DNA from: Cinnamomum chago
Lineage: Eukaryota; Streptophyta; Magnoliopsida; Laurales; Lauraceae
DNA: 64,000 bases
Direction of reading: 5' to 3'
Assembly (NCBI GenBank): GCA_038049695.1
Contig: CP142454.1
Coordinates: 16,376,501 to 16,440,500, forward strand
Position 1 is the stretch's first letter, and the number at the start of each line of letters is the position of its first letter. The notes under the pieces are model-generated. The model saw only the letters and a list, made by a program, of their open reading frames with translations. It was not told where the DNA came from and made no database searches. A program made the position numbers and the translations under genes. This document shows, piece after piece, positions 1-10,500 of the stretch.

Positions 1-892
1 TGTATAACTCACATTGACTAAAATTCAAATTCCTTTTTTATCGCTTTCCATTGTATCATTTGTTCGGGAGATTGTATAGTGTACATGGGTACAAGAATTA
101 GAGTAAGCTTGCAAAATTCTGTCCTGAGGGGCGTGTAAAATGAGTGAATTAAATGAAACAAATAAGAGCCACTGCCCTTCACATGGATTAAAAATGAGTT
201 GGCTGTCAAACCACTAATAATTTGATGGCAAAGCCCCTCAGTCTCGTAATAGCAACTCTTGATCTTCAGATTGGAAGTACCACTCCAAGGAACCAATTTA
301 TTAAAAAGAAAAAGAGAGAGAGAGAGAGATAGCCACCTCATGGTACCCTGAAGGGAACACAGGATAGTTTCTTAAATCAAACATCCTATTTATTAAACAA
401 AAAATTGGTACAACAAATGAAAGGATGGAGCATGGTTTGGTAGTGCATTTGTTTTGGGTACAAAATGTTATGGGTTCAAATTCTTTCATCTCTCCTGGAT
501 AGTAATGAGTGGTCAATTTATATATATATATATATATATATATATGAAGCGAACTGAGAAATCAAAAATTGATTTCAAATTGATTTGGATTGTGTGAGTT
601 TTGTTTTGACCCATTTCTTCATTGGATTGATTTCGACTCTCTCCGTTTTTAAATCCCCTTTACTACTGAAACTACTCCCCCCCTCATGACTCTTTAATAC
701 TAAGAATCCCCATTTCTCTGCACTCCGGTCATCTTCTTTCATCTACTTAGTATATTTCTAACATTTTAATGCATCATTTCATCTTCTCTATGTGTCCATT
801 CTCTTGCCTTTCATCTCTCTACATCCTCCCTCTATTTTCCAAACCTATTTTTTTATAATGTCTTTCATTGTCTAATATTGTGAATTATGTTG
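1..892. other. Intergenic DNA, no gene recognised
   Basis: Nothing in this stretch reads as a known protein on either strand. It holds a short GA microsatellite near 312-329, a TA run at about 518-545, and pyrimidine-rich sequence from 600 to 850. The right part probably belongs to the Helitron whose 3' end follows, but I could not fix its 5' end. A sequence at about 518 beginning TCAATTTATATA would suit a Helitron start, but the base before it is G rather than the expected A. Confidence 0.5.
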
Positions 893-922
893 CCCGTGTT
901 AAGCACGGGGATTTTTTGCTAG
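893..922 (+). mobile_element. Helitron 3' terminus (hairpin plus CTAG end)
   Basis: A perfect 6-bp GC-rich hairpin, CCCGTG (893-898) and CACGGG (904-909) with a 5-nt loop, is followed 9 nt later by CTAG (919-922) and then a T. Plant Helitrons end with a short hairpin 10-12 nt before CTRR and insert in front of T, so this matches the family's 3' end in every part. No Rep/helicase protein is visible, so this is a non-autonomous copy or a fragment. Confidence 0.7.
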
Positions 923-2382
923 TTTGAAATTGATTAAAATTGGACATAATCTATCATTTTATGAATGTATTGGGAAAAAAAAAAAGAATTAAAGAATCCT
1001 TTTTTTGACATTCAAATCTCCTGTTGTAATAAAGCGCTTTTAATAAATCCGAGGACACAGGTTCAAAACCTAAAAGAGAGTACTGATTCAGATGTTGTAA
1101 TGTTGAATCACAATAAAGTAGGAGACGAACATGTTGAATTTCATATCACTATCAGATAAGAGTCATCAGACCTTCATACATACAACTTAAAAACAGAGTG
1201 AGCCGCCTCGCACCATTCGGACAGCAACATAAACCATTTATAATGTCAAACATCGTAGGAAACAAGTAAGTAGAAAATTTTAGACAAAATACGAGTCTTA
1301 ACATCATCTGTCATCAGACCCGCACCGATGGCATCATACTATCCTTATTATTGTTATCGTACCAGTTTATACTAATAGAAGATTGAGGTCGACCACTTTT
1401 ATAATATTAATATAGAAAAATTTGGCAAGGAAGACACATGGGGTTAGAAACAAGGAAATTTGGTTGTGACAGATCCCCCCAGCCCTAGTAATTCAAATTC
1501 TAAAAAAGTTGATGTCCTACGTACATCTACACCTTATATCTTTCGCCTCTTACTTCTTTCATTATCTTTTATAGGCGTTTATCTGACCATGAGATCCTTA
1601 TGTACTCAATTCCATACAAAGGTAGGGCCCTACTAATTAAATGAATGGGCGAAAGAGAATGCTTAAATGGTCTCCCATTTCAATGAGAAATCAAGTGGTA
1701 AAGATCACCCAGTCACTAGTACAGTGGCACTGTTTTTGAATTGCGTCCCACACAAAGTTGTGTGACCGTTCAATATCTATGGCTCTAAAGAGTGCTCGAG
1801 TACCATGGTACAGGTTACTGAACTTTTAAGTTATGGATTTTCTTTTTTTTTTTTCGGAGTTAGAAGTCTTGATATCGACACTCGATTTTTCCCTCTTGAA
1901 GAATCGAAGGGCCACATGTGTTTTACCTGGCATCTTTTTTATTTAGAGAGATTAGTCCAGTTTAAAAGGTGAAAACCTCTCTCAGCAGCAGCAACAACAA
2001 CAACAAAAAAAAAAAAAAAAAACCCAAAAAACTTTTTTGAGTCATGATGAATACCCAACTATAAAAGGTGAGGCATCATGCTCTCATGTGTACTCTTGTC
2101 TCCTAAAATGGAAAAACCCCTTTTTTTTTCCAACCGCATTTTCGGTGGCCTGTCATTTTGATGTTGATTTTTCTGTCGATTGCCCTCCAAAATTATTGGT
2201 ACAATTAGAAAGAGTATGATAAGGTTGTTCTGAAAAATGTTCCAAGAGTAGTAATAATTTTGGTACGGATTAAGGTCCACCCCAGAAAGGATCCCATTAC
2301 ATTCTCACCTCACCATATGTCTACAGCTCCATGACTTGTTTCTTCAAACACTATCCTAAGGTTGGAAGGAAGGACTCAACCC
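923..2382. other. Intergenic DNA, no gene recognised
   Basis: Only short random frames occur. Poly-A/T runs lie at about 1846 and 2006-2021. No splice-linked conserved protein was found on either strand. Confidence 0.5.
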
Positions 2383-2579
2383 TTTTTTATTTTTTTGGTA
2401 AATCTTATTAATCAAACACCCAACAACTACAAGGGATTAGCCAACACATACAACCAGCCCAAAAAGTTCAGTCCAAACATCATAAAAACAAGCACTAAGG
2501 CTAAACTTTGGCTAGACAATGTGTAGACGCATTCAATTTTCTAATGATACAAACTAAATCAACCTATCAAAAGTACTAG
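2383..2579 (-). mobile_element. LINE-like 3' tail, split by the LTR element
   Basis: On the minus strand the sequence ends in a T-rich coding-like stretch, then GATTTACC and an A-rich tail, the usual look of a plant L1-type LINE 3' end. It is cut at 2579 by the LTR retrotransposon and seems to resume after 6534, where the minus strand again reads like a decayed LINE C-terminus. No intact protein remains. Confidence 0.35.
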
Positions 2580-3117
2580 TGATGGGACAGGCCCAAATGA
2601 CTCGGTCCGTAGTGACGAGTTAGGCCCAAACAGCTCGGTCCACGATAGCGGGTCAAGACCAACTGATCCAAGTCCATGATGAGCCCGGGTCGTCATCTAC
2701 CCGTTAAGGGCCAGGTCCGGATCCATCGAATAACAGAGTCAGCACACGCGTCGTTCCATCTACCGGCTTTCACCAAGTCCCGCGGAAGAGATCTTATCTG
2801 CTCATCTGTTGAGGACAGTGCGGGAGACTCCACCAGACTGGAGCGTACACCGTTTGAGATCGCGGGAGATCCTCCCCACCCGTTGGGGAAAGACTATAAA
2901 AGGAGAGTCCTACTAACGGAGGAAGGATGGATTTTTCTCACTATCATTGTATCTGACTACCTTGTAATCTCCTCCCCGAAGTAGTAAAGCAATCCATTTA
3001 AGTGGACGTAGGTCACAATGACCGAACCACTATAAACTCTCTCTCTCTTCATTAATTTCACATCATTTACCAATCACTTGACCGGTGGTGCCCGAAAACC
3101 ATTTTTTGGCATCATCA
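2580..3117 (+). repeat. 5' LTR (538 bp)
   Basis: It starts TGATGGGACA and ends GGCATCATCA, and carries a TATA box (TATAAAA, 2895-2901) that should set the transcript start, with a CT-rich stretch near the right end. It is 99.6% identical to the 3' LTR. Confidence 0.93.
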
Positions 3118-3120
3118 GTT

Positions 3121-3138
3121 TGGCGCCGTCTGTGGGGA
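3121..3138 (+). other. Primer-binding site of the LTR element
   Basis: TGGCGCCGTCTGTGGGGA begins three bases after the 5' LTR. It starts with TGG, the complement of a tRNA 3' CCA end, and this TGGCGCC-type site is common in plant Tat/Athila-like gypsy elements. I did not assign the tRNA. Confidence 0.75.
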
Positions 3139-3169
3139 ACGAAAATAATTTCCTTTTTTCAACAAAGCC

Positions 3170-4519
3170 ATGCCGATCACCCGATCAACAAGGCGACAAG
3201 ATGGTAACCCCTCGCGCGAGGGCGAGGGTAATCCTCCACCGACCAACCCTGTACCGAATGCTCTCGCTCCCTCTCCCCAGCAGATGCTGGAGACCATGCA
3301 GCAGTTGGTAACTCAAAACCAACAAATACTGCAGCTCATGCCGGCGAGTCAGGGAGGAGCGCTAGGTGCAGGACCGCAGGAAGCACCACTCTCGGAGCAA
3401 CTGGTCGCTCCACGCAGAGAGGCACCTCACCCGGGCGCCCGTCCACACGGTGCCCGGGGCCGAGGCGCCAACCGAGGCCGCCCTCACCTGAGCGCCCAAC
3501 CCCTGGGCGCCCAGGGTCGAGGACCACAGCTGAGCGCCCAACCCCTGGGCGCCCATCCTCATGGCGCCCTGGGCGCCCGTCATCATGCCACCCATGCCCA
3601 GGGGACATCTGATGGAGCTCCGCCGGTCGTCCCACACGGAAGACTCCTGGTTGATCCTGAAGGCCGCGCTCATCTCGACGCACCCCCTCCCCCGGGCGGG
3701 TCGAATCACGGTGGACTTCCACCCCCTCCCTCTGCTTCCAATCATGAGGATCCTGATTTCCAGGAGATGGGAAGTGGGAATTACAGCCTGGAAGACGAGA
3801 GTCAGTTCCAAGGTCAATCCAGAGAAGCTCCCAACCTTTGGGATGAGAAGTTCAAAGAGATGCAAAATCAGATTGGCAACGTCTTCAATGCCATGAAGGC
3901 ACAGGTATCAGAATCTATTGACTACCTGGTACAGTGAACAGACACACCCTTCAAACCAGCCGTGGCGAACTATCCACTCCCCAAAAAATTCAAAATGCCG
4001 ACCATAGAGACTTTTGATGGAACCAAGGACCCGCTGGATCACTTGGAAACTTACAAAACCCTAATGCAACTACACAACATCCCTGACGAGATCATGTGTA
4101 GAGCATTTCCAACTACATTGAAGGGTTCTGCAAGGCAATGGTTCTCCAGTCTCGCCCCAACCTCCATCTCCACCTTTGCAGAACTAAGCAAGTCCTTCGT
4201 GTCGCACTTCATTGGAGGACACCGCCACCAGAAGCCTGCCACCCACCTACTCAGCATAAAACAGGAACAAGATGAGAGTCTAAGAAGTTACCTCACTCGT
4301 TTTAACGAGGAGGTCCTCCAAGTCGAGGAGCCCAACGAGAAAGTCACCATGACCGCCTTTCTGGGAGGCCTCCGCTCATCCCGTTTCCTCTTTTCAGTAA
4401 TGAAGCGACCACCAAAGAGCATGCCAGAGCTGTTGTCAAAAACTCAAAAATATATAAATGCTGAGGAAATCAGCAGGTCCAGGCGAGGTGAATCATCTCA
4501 TGGATCGCCAAAAGCTTGA
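3170..4519 (+). pseudogene. gag of the LTR element, one in-frame TGA
   Basis: The frame opens with ATG at 3170 just after the primer site and runs 450 codons, with a single TGA at codon 256 (3935-3937) and the same frame open on both sides. Residues 1-60 are polar. About 60-175 are Pro/Gly/Ala-rich and low complexity. The part after the stop carries the Retrotrans_gag core, seen in FDGTKDPLDHLETYK, RQWFSSL, FVSHFIGG and LTRFNEE. Gag forms the particle that packages element RNA. No CCHC zinc knuckle is visible, and the frame ends where the 78-bp repeat array begins, so the nucleocapsid part may have been replaced. Without readthrough the product would lack the conserved core. Confidence 0.85.
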
Positions 4520-4969
4520 CCTACCTCTGCACTGTTCTCAAACAGGCAGCCTATATATCCAGCTTAGCGGCTCTCTCGCGGGTCGCCAAAAAAGCTTGGC
4601 CTCTGCACTGTTCTCAAACAGCAGCCTATCTCCAGCTTAGCGGCTCTCTCGCGGGTCGTCAAAGAAGCTTGGCCTACCTCTGCACTGTTCTCAAACAGGC
4701 AGCATATCTCCAGCTTAGCGGCTCTCTCGCGGGTCATCAAAGAAGCTTGGCCTACCTCTGCACTGTTCTCAAACAGGCAGCATATCTCCAGCTTAGCGGC
4801 TCTCTCGCGGGTCGTCAAAGAAGCTTGGCCTACCTCTGCACTGTTCTCAAACAGGCAGCATATCTCCAGCTTAGCGGCTCTCTCGCGGGTCGTCAAAGAA
4901 GCTTGGCCTACCTCTGCACTGTTCTCAAACAGGCAGCCAATCCCTAAACTTAGCGGCTCTTTCATGGGG
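4505..4969 (+). repeat. 78-bp tandem array, six copies
   Basis: Copies start at 4505, 4583 (73 bp, two small deletions), 4656, 4734, 4812 and 4890 (decayed end). The middle ones are nearly identical. Since 78 is a multiple of three, one frame (4516-4947) reads a 26-residue unit (YLCTVLKQAAYLQLSGSL within it) without stops. The unit carries AAGCTT and CTCTCTCGCGGGTC. I know no function; it may be an expanded non-coding or packaging-related region of the element. Confidence 0.9.
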
Positions 4970-5214
4970 CGCCAAAAGCACGATCTCAAAAGGCAGGATC
5001 TTGAAACTCGGGTCATCTACAAAGGACTACATTAAATTAGCGCTGGCCTAATACGGTCCTCTCGCCCAAAAACAGCTTGCCATTTTTCCTCTTTGCTCGC
5101 CTGGATCAGCATCTCTCGGTACTTGATGGACTGGAGTAGCCTGCTCACCCGAGTGCTCGCCCACATTGGCACAGCAGCCATTCAATTGTTAAAAAAAAAA
5201 AAAAAATCTCGCCT

Positions 5215-5760
5215 AGTAGCCTGGGCGCCCAACACCAGCAGCAGACCAGCCTGGGCGCCCAGCACCCGCAGCAGGCTGGGCGCCCACATGCACCAGCGCC
5301 CTCGCCCGCGCTGGCCCACCAGCGCCCACGCGCTCTCGCCCGCGCCCGCCCGCGCACTCCTGCGCGTGCCTGAGCTCGCCCGTGCCCGCGCTCGCCCACG
5401 CCCGCGCGCGCTCGCCCTTGCCCGCTCTCGCCCGCGCCTGCAGCTCCCGCGCTCGCCCGCGCCTGCAGCGCCCTCGCCCGCGGCCGCAGAGCCCTCGCCC
5501 GCGCCCGCCTGCGCTCGCCCGCGCCCGCCTGCGCTCGCCCGTTCCCGCTCTCGCCCGCGCCTGCAGCTCCCGCGCTCGCCCTCGCCCGCGGCGCCCGCAC
5601 CTGCAGCGCTCGCCCGCGTCTGCAGTGCCCTCGCCCGCGCCTTAGGCGCCCAGCACCCTTGGCCGCCAAGCATCCCAGCAGCCTGGGCGCCCAGCACCCC
5701 AGCAGCAGGCTGGGCGCCCAGCATCCGCGCGCTCGCGCTCCTCGCCCGCCAACAGGATAT
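5215..5760 (+). repeat. GC-rich CTCGCCCGCGCC low-complexity tract
   Basis: This block is made of degenerate repeats of CTCGCCCGCGCC and CCTGCAGCTCCCGCG, flanked by copies of the palindrome TGGGCGCCCA (5222, 5252, 5277, 5684, 5711). The composition contrasts sharply with the AT-rich host DNA and is dense in CpG. Long frames exist on both strands, but they follow from the lack of A/T and are not convincing proteins. Confidence 0.85.
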
Positions 5761-5981
5761 TTTGGTCCGGGGGCAGCCCCTAGCCGGGGGCCAGCCCCCT
5801 GGGCCCCCGCGAGCTGACCGGTCAGCTCGACCACCGCCGGGGGACACCCCCGGACCCCCTATGCAGAGGGCATATATTAAAAGGAGGTTCAATGTTCAGA
5901 AAAGCTACAAATTGCTTGGCATGAAGAAGCCTAGATTTTCCAAATGTCTCCCTTTCAAAGCATTCTTTGGCGCGAGACATT

Positions 5982-5991
5982 GAGGGGCAAA
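5982..5991 (+). other. Polypurine tract
   Basis: GAGGGGCAAA lies directly before the 3' LTR, where plus-strand DNA synthesis would be primed. Confidence 0.65.
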
Positions 5992-6529
5992 TGATGGGAC
6001 AGGCCCAAATGACTCGGTCCGTAGTGACGAGTTAGGCCCAAACAGCTCGGTCCACGATAGCGGGTCAAGACCAACTGATCCAAGTCCATGATGAGCCCGG
6101 GTCGTCATCTACCCGTTAAGGGCCAGGTCCGGATCCATCGAATAACAGAGTCAGCACACGCGTCGTTCCATCTACCGGCTTTCACCAAGTCCCGCGGAAG
6201 AGATCTTATCTGCTCATCTGTTGAGGACAGTGCGGGAGACTCTACCAGACTGGAGCGTACACCGTTTGAGATCGCGGGAGATCCTCCCCACCCGTTGGGA
6301 AAAGACTATAAAAGGAGAGTCCTACTAACGGAGGAAGGATGGATTTTTCTCACTATCATTGTATCTGACTACCTTGTAATCTCCTCCCCGAAGTAGTAAA
6401 GCAATCCATTTAAGTGGACGTAGGTCACAATGACCGAACCACTATAAACTCTCTCTCTCTTCATTAATTTCACATCATTTACCAATCACTTGACCGGTGG
6501 TGCCCGAAAACCATTTTTTGGCATCATCA
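5992..6529 (+). repeat. 3' LTR (538 bp)
   Basis: It has the same length as the 5' LTR with two transitions. It is followed by the ACTAG target duplication at 6530-6534. Confidence 0.93.
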
Positions 6530-6534
6530 ACTAG

Positions 6535-7550
6535 TAATAAAAAATAAATAAATAAAGTCCAAAAGCAGAGACTCAAAAGCCCACTCCCAATCTTCAGTAA
6601 TAGCCTTCACCACTCCAATACATCCGGAAAAAAAATTGAGGATATTAAAAAATCCTCTTAGGAAGAGAATTATGTCGGTCCCTTAGAAGCACCTGCAAAC
6701 CATCACACAACCAAAAGTGACTTCACACATAGATGCATCAATTGTATTATCTGATCAGAAAACACAAACCACATCCCTCCTATCTTGTCCAAAACACTGG
6801 GTCAGAAGAATGACCCTTGGGAGCTGAATCCCCTTTCAAGACTATGGGGGAGCCCATCATGCTCCCCAAGAGTTAGCACCAATTCATTGCTGTAAGAACT
6901 TACAACTAGAAAAGAAAATAAACAAAATCTCATGAAAGGTCATCTAAGTTACTAACTTTATACCTCGATTCTGTTGTGTAACAAAATCTTTGCGTCTTTT
7001 GTACAGATTTATCCAGAGTAATCATTGTAAACAATCCTTACATGTGCACATAAGCTTTAGGGTACACAAACTTGAACCTTTTGATTTCTCCACAAGCAAT
7101 CTTTTATCCTCCCACAGTTTTGACAAATTCCGTATGCAAATTTAGTAAATCTCTTTTTTCTTACCTTTTTTTATCCTCTTAAATCCATGCATGCTAATAA
7201 AATGTGACAACAGGCTTCGACTAATACATCCTTGTCTGGTCTGCAATGGAGCCTCCAGGAGCGGCAGGCCATCACAGAGTCCGATGGGATATAGCGCCCA
7301 GGCTTGTGTCCAGCCTATTGACTAAACAGGCCTTATTTAAAAGCTCAAGTGTGTCCAATTGGGCAAATATTCATGCCCAAGCTTGCTATTTTCAGGTTGG
7401 ACTCAAGCAGGGCCTGTTTTGGACCTTGGTCCACCGCCACTTGTGGCAAAAATAGCACAGGCCCACAATAAAGTTGATCCTAAGATCTCTCTTTATAAAC
7501 AATACAGGTTCTGATTTCGCATTACTTGCTTTGAATAGCCTATTAATCCC
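6535..7550. other. Intergenic DNA with probable old LINE debris
   Basis: From 6535 to about 6860 the minus strand reads like a badly decayed LINE C-terminus, interrupted by stops, continuing the tail seen left of the LTR element. The remainder up to the YqgF stop codon shows nothing I recognise. The 3' UTR of the minus-strand YqgF gene lies in the right part. Confidence 0.35.
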
Positions 7551-10500
7551 TCATTCATCAGGGAAAAAATCTGGGTCAAGCAAGGGCTGCCTTCTTAGCA
7601 TTTCTTGTAGAGCTGGTTGTTTGGGAAGGACAAGTTCAGCTCCACGACCTGATGTGGCAATATATCTCTCTAGCACCATCTGAATAAAAAGTAAAACATT
7701 AAAAAGAAGAAGAAGAAGAAGAAGAAGAAGTATGAGGAAGATATTTTTCTGCATACCACAGCAGCATAGGAGTCAATTTTTCCTCGGCGAGCATGCTTCC
7801 TCAAGCCCCTGTATCACAGTGAAATCTTAACTTCATCGCCCTTAATGTGTAGTCATTCACGAGACATTATATATATATATATAAAGAAAAATCTATCATA
7901 ATTATGTTTAGATTGAAGAGAGAGGAGACCACCAGGAAGAGTGATCTCAGTCATCCATATCCAACATAGACATTGAAGTAGAATAGTAAATAAACTTCTC
8001 AAGATATAATTACATATTGATCATAACGTCAAGGGCCTCTGCTGAAGTCCCATGTTCATCCTGTAGAAACACTCTCCGACCCCTGCATATTTTGAAGAGA
8101 CATAAATCAATACCACCTTTGAATCAGGTATAGTACTTTCTAAAATAGAGCGGACTCTATGAAATCATGGTGCAATAAAAAGATACAAACAATAGATTCT
8201 CATTTGCTATCCTTTGGTATATTTGGAATTTGGATAGACCAGAATGATAGGAATTTCGGGAGTTCTTCATCTAGCGTCAACCTTCTAACAGTGTTTTCTC
8301 TTACTGTGGTGAAGTGGGCTTTGATTAGGAAGGAATTTGCCAATGTTAAGCTCAATGAAATTTTGTATAAGTAGGAAGCATGCATGGTTTGAGGCCCACC
8401 TACGGAAATGAAATTCGTCCATCGGTCCTCTCCACCACCAGGTGTTTTAAAGTTTAATGTAGATGGGGCAATGAGACGGAAGCCTGGTCCAACAAGAATC
8501 AGTGGTGTTCTTTGTAAAAGTTGAGAGGAAGTTATGTTCTTGTTTTCAAAGCAAGTAGGGATCAGAGATTATAACGAAGCAGGGGTTCTTGCTATTTTGG
8601 AGGCCCTTTGTTTGTATGCAGGGGTTTTCCAAGATGGCTCATGGTGGAGATTGATTTGACAAATACAGAGTTCTGTGTTACCATAGGGATTCTTGGCCTT
8701 GGAGGGTGCAAAAATCAGTACATTATCTTCTTCCATTCAGGTGGTTTTTCCTTGTGTAGGGAGGTTGACTAATGGGACAACGAATGCATTAGCTATACAA
8801 GAAGCAGATAGTACATTAGTCCTTAAATAACTTCTGCTTTCTAGCTGTTGTATTGGGCATAGAACTCCTTATGCACTGGTTGTGTTGTTTTGTTTCTTGA
8901 TTGGACCCTCTCCGCATGTTTTATCATTTATAATTACTTAAGTTTATGGTTAGCGATTAAAAAAAAGTTGAACACATGGAATGGTGTATTCCAATATGAA
9001 AGAAATATGTTTAGAAAGATGTGCAAGTCTATACTAACAACCCATCTTGTGTAATTTGACCAAGCATAAATATGGCACAAACAAACTTCTTCCTCACTTG
9101 AAGTTCTAGGTGGCCTAACCCATACTTCATCATTACTGAAGCAGCACGTCCTATTATACCTGGATATTTCAAAATAGGCAACATATCGTGTCACATATCA
9201 TATCCAAACCTCTTTCTAAAGAAAGGATCAGGTCAGGGGTTCAAAAAGTAGAGTCTAACCTCCACAAGCAGGCATGGTTTGGAGAGTGGTTGAGCATGGC
9301 TGGATTGCTTGGCCACATGAAACTCAGATATTGTAAGGACTGAAAGAGATATAGCCCTCCGTCCTCATGACCACAACAGAACATCTTGTTCAATGGCATA
9401 TATTGAAGAACACAATAAAATGGGTATCACTACAGTTTACATATTTTACAAGGCACTAACAAATAGGAGATAAATTGAAAGGCGACGTATATATATATAT
9501 GAAGGACTGAAAAACCAACTATACAGGAAACAAGGAATTCCATCTCTGACAAGAATGGTACCATCTACAACTTTCAGTAACATTATAGTGGCAATCAGAG
9601 TAAGAAGCGAGCAACTAGTTGTTATTAGTAGCTTCGAAGTCAACTAATTACCATGGAGGGAGAACAAAAGAAGAGGCTCGATGAGCAAAGTAGCAGACAC
9701 AGATGTACCTGAATGGACAAATCTGTAGAGACGGCAACAGGAAAGGACTTCTCTTTGGAGGGTAATTAATAATGAGATTCTTAAAACACAAACCTAGAAA
9801 TAACGGCCTGGTCACAATGGATGGTTGCTTCATATTACTACAAGGGTCAATATTCTGTAAAGTAGTATTGTGGGCTTTAGGCATAGACCTCAGATGAAGT
9901 TTCTTTCAACCAAAGTTTCCCCGCAATGAATGCACTTCACTGCATTCCTGCAGATTTATATCGGTCTCAGATCAGTCCCAAAAAGGCCTCAATTTGCCCC
10001 AATTTAAACCTCGATATGTCATCATCAACTCTCGCCGTAATGCAGTCAAAATCCTAGCCCTGGTTTCCATCAAATCAACTCCAAAATTGCATAAAGCCTG
10101 ATGTCAGCCAACATCAGTCCTCGAACAGCACCTAATCTTCCCAAAACCAGCCACCCAAGCGTGACCAAATCTTTCCAAACTCGGCCAAACCTTTACCAGC
10201 CCATCCCATACTTATCCCAATCAGTATTTTATCCTTCACCAAACCTTTCAGACATTCCCACACACACACACACACACACAAAAAAAAAAACCACTTTCAA
10301 ACAGGCTGCTGATTGCACACTGTGACAGCAACAATTTGAATACATCACATAACCAAACCTTCCCAACACTCCTAGTTTGTATCAGCTGATGTCAGTATTG
10401 ATTTAGCTCTTTGATCCCTTCTATTGCATTGATCTTGTATTCCAAAGAGTTTTGCTCCATCGCCAAACAGCACGAGTCCTTTTCTACAGTAAATTCTACT

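Larger units (their letters stand above)
2580..6529 (+). mobile_element. Non-autonomous gag-only LTR retrotransposon (Ty3/gypsy type), 3.95 kb
   Basis: This is a complete element. It has two 538-bp LTRs starting TG and ending CA, a 5-bp target duplication ACTAG on both sides (2575-2579 and 6530-6534), a primer-binding site and a polypurine tract. The 2.87-kb interior encodes only Gag. I see no protease, reverse transcriptase, RNase H or integrase, so it must borrow them from a related autonomous element, like published gag-only TR-GAG or LARD elements. The LTRs differ at only two sites (2831/6243 C/T and 2888/6300 G/A), so the insertion is recent. Beyond gag the interior holds a 78-bp tandem array and a very GC-rich tract. 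Confidence 0.93.

Noticed and set aside
430..515. Possible further SINE: GGTTCAAATTC resembles a B box
   Set aside because: No convincing A box, no shared body with the other SINEs and no target duplication.
1040..1080. GGTTCAAAACC B-box-like motif
   Set aside because: Isolated motif without tRNA-like head or tail; probably chance.
2676..2984. 102-codon frame present twice (also 6088-6396)
   Set aside because: It lies wholly within the two LTRs and is duplicated with them; LTRs here are not coding.
5093..5983. Open frames of 230-300 codons on both strands over the GC-rich tract
   Set aside because: They arise because the repeat lacks A/T and hence stop codons; composition is Ala/Arg/Pro repeats in every frame with no domain.
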